Positions 47,407 to 57,914 of a stretch of DNA of 64,000 bases are shown here, piece by piece. Within the stretch, counting starts at the first letter, position 1. Each line of letters starts with the position of its first letter. The stretch lies in assembly GCF_021134715.1 (NCBI RefSeq), contig NC_060027.1:1488001-1552000 (forward strand), in the 5' to 3' direction. The position numbers and the translations under genes are program-made. The notes under the pieces were generated by a model. The model was not told where the DNA came from, ran no database searches, and saw only the letters and a program-made list of their open reading frames with translations. Source of the DNA: Daphnia pulex (taxonomy: Eukaryota; Arthropoda; Branchiopoda; Diplostraca; Daphniidae).

Positions 47407-50400
47407 CTATTGGGATTTGCTCGTCAGGTAACGGCCAACAGACTCGGCATCGCGGGCGAGCCAAGCGGCGTTCAACCGTACGGATTCAACGCTCTGCTGG
47501 ACGGTGCGTTCCGTTCCGGCGCAATGGTGCTCCTACAAAAATAACAAGAGTCAGCACACTTGTTTCTTTTTTTTTCCAAAAATTTAAATTCACTCAAACC
47601 TTGAAAAAGTTTTCAATTTCAACAGCTTTCTCTTCGGAAGCGAAATTCTCCGTCAAAGATTTCACCAGCCGTACCAAAAGGAATGCGCCTTTGAAGCGCT
47701 CGTTGAAGAGATCCCAGTTATCCTTGAAGTAGTTCCAGGCCAAATCGCGGCCAAGTTTGCTGGACGCCACAGACGAGATGACAAATACCGTGTCTTGTGA
47801 CCTGACCTCATTCGACATGGCAAAGGCCAGTACCTAAATGAAATCAAACGTCAAATGGGAATTTTCCTTTACTGGAACAAAAAGGACAAACCTCTTTCAG
47901 GATTTCTTCGTTCTTGATTGTACCCAAAGCGCTGGCGATGCGATCCTTCTCTTCATGCAGAGTTGCCTCGCGATAAATTCGCAATAGATCGTCATACTTG
48001 GATCGGCTGCCCGTCCGTAAAACGGCTTTGTAGACGGTCGAACGGAAATCGGCTGGGACTTGTTCCTCCCCCTTGATGTGCAGTAGGAAGCGGCGCTCGG
48101 CCTCGGCGATCACTTCCGGATCGTCAAACATGGCCATCCGACCCAAAAGCAAACTGCGCAAGAGCTTTGTCAAATGCTCCTCGTCTGGTTTTGATTCCCA
48201 GCCAAGTTTACGGGTCATCCCGCCCAACAATTTGCGTCCAAAACCTAAAAAACCACATCAAAATCAGACCAATAACGACATAATGTTACAATCTTTGTTC
48301 TCTTTATACTTTTCAACAATTCGTGGTGGTCCGTGTAGGCCAGCAGATGAGACAACTTGCTCAAGGCGCTGCAGACGCGATTCCACACCGTGTACTGATC
48401 TTCGTTGGCGAAAGCTTCCAGCAGCGTCAAGGCTTCGACTGTGGAAGAATGGCCGGCCTGGACCAAAGCGAACAGGTCGTCCAAGAGACCCAGGCGATCC
48501 AGCGGCGGGAGAGTTTGTTGGTCGATGGCCGAGACCAAGTGTTTGAGTAATTCAGGCTCATAGCAGGTACGGTAGAAGCCAACCTGGCCGGGATTCATTT
48601 TGAACCATTCGTCAGGTCGGATATCGTTCAAAACAATCTCTGATTTCTCTCCTTCCAAGACGAACGACATGCTAGGCGTGGTGGGCGAGCGTGAGGTGGC
48701 GATTTCGATCGGTACCATCCACATGGTATTGTTCTCGTCCTTGGTGCCGTCAGCCAAGAATCGCTGCTGACTCAACTGCAAGATTCGCTTATCGCCATCC
48801 TGACGGGCTGACACTCGAATCACTGGGAAGCCCATTTGCTTCGTCCAGCCGGACATGATGGTCCCCACAGGCTTTTTGCTGGCCTCGCTCAGCGCAGCCC
48901 ACAGATCCTCGGTGAAAGTGTTGCCGTACTTGTGACGGGTCAGATACAACTTCATCCCACGCCGGAAATCCTGCACGAATGAATGCCCATCCCAATTAAA
49001 TCATCGATCACACTGATTACAAAGACGATAATGAGCTACTCACGTCATCTCCAATGTAGTTGTGCAACATGCGGATGATGGCCGCTCCCTTGTGGTAGGA
49101 AATGTCGTCGAAAATCTCGTCAATTTCATCCGGATGGCCGATGGGCACTTCGATGGGATGCGAATTCTTCAAACTGTCGAGGTCGAGGGCCGGTGTCGAA
49201 GTGTCTGTGACGAATTGCGTCCAGATTTTGAACTCGGGGAACAAGTGATCGACGCAAAGGGATTCCACGAACGTAGCATAACCTTCGTTCAACCACAAAT
49301 GAGTCCACCATTCCTGTCAAGATTAATAAAATAAGAGTTAAAAATCCAAGTAAACAAGATTCTTTAAAACAAATTTCATACCATCGTGACAAGGTTGCCG
49401 AACCATTGATGGGCAAGTTCGTGACCAACGACGATGGCTACCCATTGGCGTCTCTGTGTAGACGTATTTTGATCGTCCACCAAAAGGCAAGTCTCTCGGT
49501 AGGTCACGAGACCCCAATTCTCCATGGCGCCTAATGGAAACATTGTAAAAATGAGCTAAAGAATGACACAATATTGTAAAAATGAATCAAATTACCAGCG
49601 GCAAAATCGGCTACTGCTACGAGATCCATTTTGGGCAAAGGATATTCAACCCCAAAATATTCTTTGTAGTAGGGCAAGACTTTTGCGGCGACGTAGAGAC
49701 CGAAACGACCTTGCTCCTTCTTGCCAACCGGAGTGTAACAGCGAACCAGAACACCGTCAGTTGAGCGTTCTTCGACATAGTCGAATTCGCCAACGACGTA
49801 GGCAACTAAGTAAGTCGACATGATGGGTGTGCGATCGAACTTGACGACTCGCAGGTTAGGATCGGCTTCGTAAGGCAATTCTGACACCACTGGCTGTGTA
49901 GACATCAGTGGCAATTATAGTTGAGACAATTTGTTTAGTTATTTCAAGTTTTCATACCATGTTACATAAGGCCACACGATCTTTGGGCACCACCAAGGTA
50001 ATGTCAAAAGTTGCTTTGACAGCTGGTTCATCCCAGCAGGGGAAAGCACGTCTGGCATCTGTGGGCTCGAATTGAGTGATACCACTGTACCGTTCTTCTC
50101 CATCAGCACTGCAGGTGAGTAATAACAAGATTAGTTTAAACGTTTAAACATGTAAACGGCACAAGAACTCACCTGAGGTATTTGCTGCAGTAGAAACCCT
50201 TGAGTTTGTCAATGATGACACCTTTGAACTCCAATTTCAAGTGATACTGTCCAGGTTGGAGAACAGAAGAGAGTTTGAATATCGCCTTTTCGTTTTCAAC
50301 ATCAAGAACCACTTGGCTGATGGTGGTTTCCTGCCCAGCCTCGTCAGCCAGTTTGACATTGTCAAGCTCCAATTCCAGAGAGTTCAAGATAATCTGGTCC

Positions 50401-50966
50401 ACAGGCTCAACTACCTGTTTCAAATGAGAGCAAATACTTAAAAAGTGCATTCCAAGCATGCTGTGGAATCGCTGAGCACATGATGCACTGGCAACTGTTA
50501 ATAGTCAAAATGTTATGCAAGACTATCAAATTAAGAATGCACGTACTTTCAACGTGACACTTTCATGTCCCTCGAAGACTAGTTTAACCAAATCTGGCTT
50601 GATGGTGATTTCGTAGTGGACGGGTACAACGCTCTTGGGCAAACGTTCAAAAGCTTTGACAGGTAGCATTTTACTATTTAGCTCTTCTTGTCCTTGTTGC
50701 TCGATTTCTCTCGTCTCTCTATTTTCTGCTGATCTACCTGTCACAAATTCACGGCTGGCTGAGAACCTCTCGCTGACAAGCTGACAAGAACGATAGGTTA
50801 GTCCAATGGGAAAAACGGCCAGCAGCTGATTTGACTTGGCCGACGACGACGAAGAGATAAAGCTCATAAAGGAAGGGAACCTTTGTAATAATTCCCCTGA
50901 GGCTAAAATTCTATTTCGACTTAAACCCAACCGTGACGCTTTCGACAAATAAAACAGTAGACTCAT
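47407..50966 (-). CDS. NPEPPS: Puromycin-sensitive aminopeptidase (M1 zinc metallopeptidase)
   Basis: Ten exons on the minus strand (50966-50547, 50414-50173, 50108-49958, 49893-49596, 49530-49382, 49313-49044, 48970-48310, 48244-47892, 47833-47600, 47532-47407) encode 967 residues. The M1 signatures are intact: the exopeptidase motif [13 protein letters not shown], the zinc site [10 protein letters not shown] and the third ligand glutamate in [11 protein letters not shown]. The N-terminal domain begins with [18 protein letters not shown] and contains [17 protein letters not shown]. The ERAP1-like C-terminal helical domain follows ([28 protein letters not shown]). It trims N-terminal residues from peptides, mainly in the cytosol. 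About 100 residues precede the conserved core; this Ser/Arg-rich segment could be a mitochondrial or secretory leader, or translation may begin at the Met of [14 protein letters not shown]. Confidence 0.95.
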
Positions 50967-51129
50967 TCTATCTCGCCGTTACATAAAGACAAAATGATTT
51001 CAAAAACAGATTTTGTATTACAGACAATAAAGTGGAAAATTCGAAAATTTTTAGCCGGTCAGCTGAGACATCAAAGATGCTGTTTAGCCTATTCCTAGTT
51101 TGAATGCCGGCAAAACTTGAAAGAAAAAT
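50967..51129. promoter_or_regulatory. Short intergenic gap upstream of the aminopeptidase gene
   Basis: Only 163 bp separate the aminopeptidase start from the PEPCK stop codon, both on the minus strand. The aminopeptidase promoter must therefore sit in or overlap the PEPCK 3' UTR. Confidence 0.4.
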
Positions 51130-54100
51130 CTAGTATTGACTAAAGCGCTGGCGAAGATCTTGAATTTCCTTCAGCATTTCGGGTGGCAAATCTTCGTTTA
51201 TTTGATCCGTCAAATACTTTTCAATGTTGTCTACCTCAGTCATCCAAAAGTCTTTGGGTAAATCAAAGAGTTCATTCCAGTCGACCGGATTCTCCAATCC
51301 CTCCATATTGATCGATCCTAAATTACAAAAGACGCCCAAAATAATTTTCAGATGAGATTTTCAACTTGAGTGGGTGTGTATACCTTTTTTCGGGATGAAT
51401 CCAACGGGGCTCATCTGTGCGATATCTTCTTTCTCATCCGAGCAGCGGCGTAGAATCCAATCGAGAACTCGGATGTTATCACCGAATCCGGGCCATAAAA
51501 ACTTGCCCTAAAATCGGAATTTATATCTCCAATTTCCCAAACAATTTCCAATTGATCATCTTTAATGGCCTCTTTCAAAATTTACTTTTGAATCACGACG
51601 GAACCAATTGACGTGGAAGATTTTGGGCATTTTGCATCCGGGTTTCTCCATTTCCAGCCAGTGTCCAATGTAGTTGCCGGCGTTGTAGCTGAGAAACGGC
51701 CGGGATGAAAAAGGATCGTGCATGACTTCATGGCCGGAATATTCAGCCGCCGTTGTGGCCTCCGAGCTGACAGTGGCACCGACGAACACGCCGTGCTGCC
51801 AGTTGAGAGATTCGTAAACCAACGGGACGCCAACCGGACGGCGGCCGCCGAAAATGATGGCATCGATCGGTACTCCGGCGGGATCTTCCCAGTTCGGATC
51901 GATCGTCGGGCATTGGCAAGCCGGAACACAAAATCTAACAACAACTCGAGGGCTTAATAACTTAACTCTGATAGTATTAACAAGCGATCTCCCACTCAAC
52001 CGGACCGAAATGGTGGGGGTACTTTTCGGATCGTAATCCGGAAAAGAACTTTACAAATCCGGACTAGGTCTAATCTGTTCAGAATCGCAAGGCGATTCCA
52101 ACGGAATTAAGTCCGGATTTTTATCTTTTCCCGTTCACGAGATAATCACGGTTGAAAATCGTGAAATATCACGAAAACCCAAAGTCTCCACGTCCGACTA
52201 CATCGCTTTAAGCCGTATATTCGGCTTGTAAAAAAAAACTAATTGATACAAAATGTAGCCCTTTCATCCCTCTTTCAGAATCCAAAAGGATTTTTTATAA
52301 TTCTTTGAGATGTTTGAGATATCACGATTTTCGTGATACCCCCATTTCGACACATTTTCCAAGCATTTTATTCGGCGTTGCCGATTGCCGTATATGTGAC
52401 TTCGCCCCCACTCCTTCGCTTTTTCCATTGTTTCCTATGTATCAAGTCCCATCTGTATCGATATACAAGGCCTTGATACATAGGAAACAGGGGAAAAGCG
52501 AAGGAGTGGACAGGAAAGGGGGCGAAAAGCACATATACGGCAATCGGCAACGCCGAATGAAATGCCTGAAAAATGTGTCGAAATGGGGGTATCACGAAAA
52601 TCGTGATATCTCAAACATCTCAAAGAATTATAAAAAATCCTTTTGGATTCTGAAAGAGGGATGAAAGGGCTACATTTTGTATCAATTAGTTTTTTTTTAC
52701 AAGCCGAATATACGGCTTAAAGCGATGTAGTCGGACGTGGAGACTTTGGGTTTTCGTGATATTTCACGATTTTCAACCGTGATTATCTCGTGAACGGGAA
52801 AAGATAAAAATCCGGACTTAATTCCGTTGGAATCGCCTTGCGATTCTGAACAGATTAGACCTAGTCCGGATTTGTAAAGTTCTTTTCCGGATTACGATCC
52901 GAAAAGTACCCCCACCATTTCGGTCCGGTTGAGTGGGAGATCGCTTGTTAAAAGATATAAAATAGAAAAATCGACTTGTAAAAAGAATTAGACGTGTTTC
53001 GGGGGGGGGGCTTAATCTGGGCCGTAATTGACACTCAGCTCCCCAGGTGGTAAACTCTTTTGTTTCTCCCAACTATTTTTAGATTTCAGAAGCACAAAAG
53101 ATCGTCAATCTTTTTTTGGGTCGACAGCCAAGAGATGGGATTATTTGTATTTTGTTAAGGGGGGATAAAATGATCATTAAGAGCCTCTTTTTCTATCCTC
53201 CCTGTGGTTTTTTATTCTTTCTTTTGTTTACCTGGAGTTGGGATGAGCGGCTGGACGTTCAGAGCCCGGCTGCCAATTCTCCTCGCCTAGCCAAGATGTG
53301 ATGGTAACGCCTTTTGGTAAGTCCTCCTCTAAACCCTGAGTAGAAAACAATTTAATAAACAGCCAAAAGGCATCATCATATCATTTGTTCCGGTTCATGC
53401 CAAACAAGAGCTTTCGGTTCGTTACGCTCTTGCTTTGTCAATTTAGCCAGTTTGATTTTACCTCCCAAAACACACCGCCGTCAGATGTTTTGGCAACGTT
53501 TGTGAAAATCGTGTTCCGCTGGATCGTTTCCATGGCGATGGGATTCGTCTTGTTATTAGTCCCTAAAATAACAACATCATTTAATTTAAAAAGCTCAGTT
53601 GGTTGACAATCTGTTTTCACTTGTAACCTGGGCAAACGCCAAAGAATCTGGAAATCAATCAGAATTAATTGCTATGTAATTAATTTAATTTTTTAGAAAT
53701 AATGATGTACCCATTTTCCGGATTGATGGCTCTGAGCTGTCCCTTTTCGTCGAACCTCATCCAGGCGATATCTGTCAAGTTAAATCTTTCAACTGTTATT
53801 TCCATCTAATTTTATAACAACTTTTAATTACCGTCTCCGACGCATTCGACTTTGTATCCCGGCAAGGAGGCCGTCAACATGGCCAAGTTTGTTTTCCCGC
53901 ATTGGCTGGGAAACGCGGCTACTAGGTAACGTTTAACTCCTTCCGGATTGGTTACCCCCACGATCTATAAATAAAAAACCACGGTCGATAAATCAATACA
54001 AGTCAATTAACGACCAGGATATAATTCTCGTCTTATCAAACTTACCAGCATGTGCTCGGCCAGCCAGCCTTCACGACGGGCAATGGCCGATCCGATGCGG

Positions 54101-55099
54101 AGGGAGAAACATTTCTTGCCCAGCAGGGAATTACCTCCGTATCCGCTCCCGAACGACATCACTTCGTTAGTCGCCGTCCTGAAATTTGTGTTTAATGATT
54201 AAAACATTTAATTCTTATAGGCGTAATTGAAATAAATTAAATCAAACTTGTGGGCTATGAGAGTCAGTTCGGGATTGCAGGGCCAGTCACGACGCAGTGG
54301 CTCCTTCAGGGGTAAGGGGCAGCCAACCGAGTGAAGGCAACGGACGAAATCAGAGTCGCCCATCGCATCCAGCACCTGCATCCCCATACGGGTCATGATC
54401 CGCATGCAAGCGACGACGTAAGCGGAATCGGTCGCCTGGATGCCGAATTTGGACAACGGCGATCCCATAGGACCCATACTAATTAACAAACGAATTTAAG
54501 AAATTTAAAAAATGATAAAATTACAATTCAATTTACCAATAAGCCAATAGATAAAGCGTCCGGCCTTTCATGCATCCGGGGAATCGCTTTTTAATGGCAA
54601 CGTCCAGGTCTTCCGGCGACATCCAATTGCCCAGTTGTCCCTTGACTCCCGGTTTCGGGACTGGGACTGCCTCACGCTGCGATTCCGTGGAGATGAACGT
54701 CTTGGATTCCACCCGGGCCACATCCCGAGGATCGGTGTGTGCCAACACACTAAATATTCCAACCGGAATCATTCCGTGTTAAATTAATTGAGAAAAGTTA
54801 AATTTTCGTATGTGTACCAATTTTCGTATTTAGGCAGCGGCTGGACGATCCCCTCGGCGATCAAAATGTCCAGCATGAGCCGATTTTCCTCGTCGGATCC
54901 ATCGCAGATGTGGATGAACGCCGGCTGGCACAACTCCACGTCGTGTTCGAGAAAAGTCAACACCTTCATCATTTTAAAGGAACATTTAATTCAATTTGAA
55001 TTGAGCAATTAAAATGAGATTGATGGAACTGACCTTTCTCGGGAGAGAATCGACATTCCCGCGAACCACCGGAACTCCTTTGAAACTGACAAGTTTCAT
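51130..55099 (-). CDS. Pepck: Phosphoenolpyruvate carboxykinase (GTP)
   Basis: Thirteen exons on the minus strand (55099-55034, 54963-54818, 54749-54537, 54478-54248, 54178-54046, 53964-53832, 53771-53711, 53647-53628, 53562-53462, 53335-53232, 51934-51586, 51507-51384, 51317-51130) encode 622 residues, exactly the human cytosolic length. Hallmarks: [34 protein letters not shown], the kinase-1 P-loop [14 protein letters not shown] with its reactive cysteine, the metal site [30 protein letters not shown] and [15 protein letters not shown]. It converts oxaloacetate and GTP to phosphoenolpyruvate, CO2 and GDP in gluconeogenesis and cataplerosis. No targeting peptide is seen, so the product is probably cytosolic. 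Exon 8 is only 20 nt long. The 1,297-bp intron between 53231 and 51935 holds a large palindrome. Confidence 0.97.
51981..52947. mobile_element. 967-bp near-perfect palindromic (foldback) element with TTAA flanks
   Basis: The left half (from CAAGCGATCTCCCACTCAAC) is repeated in reverse complement as the right half (ending GTTGAGTGGGAGATCGCTTG), with arms of roughly 465 bp. The spacer is about 25 bp, between ATGTATCAAG near 52446 and CTTGATACAT near 52472. The arms look almost identical; differences occur mainly near the centre. TTAA lies on both sides (51977-51980 and 52948-52951), the target duplication typical of piggyBac-type insertions. The element carries no transposase-like ORF. It lies wholly inside a PEPCK intron and within each transcript would fold into a long double-stranded hairpin. 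Confidence 0.9.
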
Positions 55100-55710
55100 T
55101 GCTGATGCCGTTCAGGATTACTCAATAGTTATAAATGAGAAAACCTAAGAAAATGTTGAATTGAATGAGATGTAGGTCGATACGAAGCTACTCAAACTTT
55201 GTCAATGCCACTAGTGATGAAAGACGGAAAACGTTAGCCGGAGCAAGTCGACGTCGAACAAGAAACGTATCCAAGTATACCTGTTCGTAGAAATCAGCTG
55301 TCCATTTCATTCGACTTGTTCTTGGTAGAACCAAGTCAACCAACGCGATTGGGTATATTTTGATGTTCTATTCTTCCGTAGCGGACACATCTGGCAGCCT
55401 TAGGGTTAACGCACCCAGACGAATAGAAGGAAATAGTTTCTTTTTTTAAAAAAACAGATAGATGTTATTCCAACCCAAAATTAGCAGACAAGCAAAAAGT
55501 CGTGCGCAGTTTACGCCGATGCGCACCAGCAAACCACTGCAGCCGATAGCAGAACGGAGAAACATTTTTTATTTTGCTTGATGGATGGCGTACCGCCAAT
55601 CCTTTGTTCAACAAGAAGCAGACGGTTTTGGTTGTTACACTTGAATCTTTTGTTTGTTTACTACCACATTTTGTAAGACGCACCGTAAAAACTTGATAAT
55701 TAATAATAAT
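55100..55710. promoter_or_regulatory. Intergenic region between divergent PEPCK and THAP genes
   Basis: Contains the PEPCK promoter and 5' UTR (minus) and the 5' flank of the THAP gene (plus). I could not pick out individual sites with confidence. Confidence 0.35.
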
Positions 55711-57289
55711 ATGGGTAGTAATAGAGTTTGTGTTATTTGCGGTAAATATCAAAGAAGGTCGACTAAAGGTTCATCTTTTTTTTCAATCCCTAAAAAAGAT
55801 AAAAAATTGAGAAGTAAAAGTGATATAGAGTTAGTTGAAAGAAGAATTGCAGCTTGGATGGCAGCTATTGGATCTAATATTAATAAGTACTATGGTTCAC
55901 CCTCTGTGTGTTCTTTACATTTTCATTCAGGTATACAGTCTTTACAAACTCAAAGTTACTGAGTAAGTTAATTACATTACATTCTGTAGGCAAACCAGCA
56001 TACATGTTTTCTGAAAATGATGTGGATTGGGTTCCGTCAATGAATTTAACAAAAATAGATCAACAGGAAGAACAAGGTAATGATTTCAGACATATTAAGT
56101 ACATCTTTTGCTGCTAAGTTCAGAAAGTCATCATTCATATTACTGCATTAATTTTTAGAAGCACATTCAAGTTGTGAAGACAGATTACCAGTTAATGACA
56201 GCACAGTGCATGATAATAATGTGTTGCCTGGCACATTTCAAAGTAACGACATTACAATGGCTGACACTACTGTGGATTCCAACTTGGAACATAATGATAC
56301 CTCTAAAGGTGATAATGCTCATTATTTTGTTATTAGGCCTACTTATTTACTTTAAATCATGTTCTTTTTATAGGGAAATGCCTTTTTGAAATCCAAAATC
56401 TTGTTAATCTTTTGAAAAAAATTGGAATTACTAATCCGGAAGAACGCACATTAAGAGAAATAACGATACATTGTGAAACGTTTCATTCTACAATTCAAAC
56501 AGGTATTACATTTATTTAAATGGTGATTAGGATAAATGTAAAGCTATTCGTTTTTGTTATGCAGAATCTGATGAGGTGTCGCATTCACAGACTCAAGTTT
56601 CTCTCATTCAGTCACAAGACATTAACTTACGTAGAAATTCAGTTGATGAACTACAAGCAATGAGGGAAGAGTCTACAAAGCTGAACGAAACAATTTCTTC
56701 TTTAAGAGAGTTAGCCAGGAAAGAAAAATTTATCAACAGACTAACAGATAATGATAGAATGACAAAGTTTTACACTGGACTCAAGTCATGGAAACTTTTT
56801 GGAATCATTTACAAATTAATTTTGCCTGGAATTCAAGATGCAAGTTGCCTTACAAAACGATCACTTCCAACGGAAGAGCAATTCCTTCTAGTTCTAATGA
56901 GGTTGCGACTCAATTTACGTGAACAAGACTTAGCTTACCGCTTTCGCATTTCTCAAAAGGCAGTTTCCTCGTATTTATTGAAATGGCTTGACGTGATGTA
57001 CGATTGTCTATCCCTGAACTTTATGGTTCGGCCCAGAAAGGAAACTTTAGTTGAATCAACGCCAACTTTAAAAAATAAGAAAATTCCTGTGAAAGTAATT
57101 GGAACATTGCGAAAAACTTTCGGAATTTTAAGAGATGAAGCACCAGTATCGTTAATAGCACGCGACGAAGACTACATTCCTCATTTTGATAAAATCGCTT
57201 TTGTCTGTTGTTGCCTAAGTAACGCAAACCCCAGCGTTGTATCCGATTCGGTAACTGTTGCTAACTGTCTTACATCTGATGACCAATGA
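55711..57289 (+). CDS. THAP-domain protein derived from a DDE transposase, catalytic core apparently missing
   Basis: Five exons (55711-55930, 55990-56076, 56159-56308, 56374-56502, 56565-57289) give an intact 436-residue frame. The N-terminus is a THAP C2CH zinc finger: VCVICGKYQ, SSFFSIPKKD, RIAAWMAAIG, then SVCSLHFHSGKPAY with the family's following hydrophobic DWVPSM. After a short coiled coil comes the helix-turn-helix typical of THAP/Harbinger-like transposases (LPTEEQFLLVLMRLRLNLRE, DLAYRFRISQKAVSSYLLKW). The expected DDE nuclease of about 150 residues is absent: the frame goes almost directly from LSLNFMVRP to a segment ending FDKIAFVCCCLSNANPSVV, which resembles the C-terminal end of such transposases. 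It could be a non-autonomous derivative or a DNA-binding protein in the making. It sits among remnants of the neighbouring C1q gene. Confidence 0.75.
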
Positions 57290-57344
57290 GACAAATACAA
57301 AAAACCTTTCACAAAATTCTCATCAAGTATTTCTTGTCTCCAAC

Positions 57345-57570
57345 ACTTTTTAATAACAGCTTTCTGCGACTTTGCCAAAATTTCTGATAATTTCAATTCA
57401 GCTGGTAAATCGAGCTTGCCTTGATCTAAATTCATTCTGGAAAATTGATTGGATTTACGGATTTGAAATCTTCGCCAGTCTATTTCTATGTCCAGAAAAA
57501 TTATTTCTACAGCTCAACGAATTCTCCGATATGCCTAATGAGGTTTTCCCCGGTTTTCCCCGAGCGCCAA
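57345..57570 (+). pseudogene. Broken duplicate of exon 7/8 region of the fibrinogen-like/C1q gene
   Basis: From about 57355 the sequence reads TTTCTGCGACTTTGCCAAA, then an intron-like stretch with TTGATCTAAATTCATT, then GGATTGGATTTACGGAT and GCCAGTCTATTTCTATGTCC. The same blocks in the same order occur at 59414-59600 in the intact gene. Homology fades after CAACGAATTCTCCGAT near 57530. The presence of intron sequence shows a genomic duplication. The THAP element lies immediately upstream, so it may have inserted into or next to the duplicate. Confidence 0.75.
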
Positions 57571-57914
57571 CTTTGAGATCTGTAACGAGGATAAAGTGGA
57601 AAGAATCGATAAAGTTTATTGACGATATTGACAGATTAATCCATTTCGTTGCGTTTTTCATGTGTCAATTTGTGCTTTCACTTGTTCACGTCCAAGTAGC
57701 TACAACCTTTGCTTAGTATTTTATTGACACCTCGGTTGAGACACATATCAGTTATCTTATGCACTGGTTGTGCAATTTGAAAATGATCTTATTAAATTTA
57801 CTTATCAATGTTTGCATTTTGATTAGATGTTTTAACCTATTTTCCGCGTCCTTTTAAATATGTTGGCATCTCCATGTCGAACGGCCATCATTTGCTACTT
57901 ACTCACGTTACAAA
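57571..57914. other. Upstream region of the fibrinogen-like/C1q gene
   Basis: AT-rich; no coding sequence is recognised. It presumably contains the promoter and 5' UTR of the downstream gene. Confidence 0.4.

Noticed and set aside
57021-57435. Minus-strand ORFs across the end of the THAP gene and the C1q fragment
   Set aside because: Shadows of the plus-strand THAP exon; no independent support.
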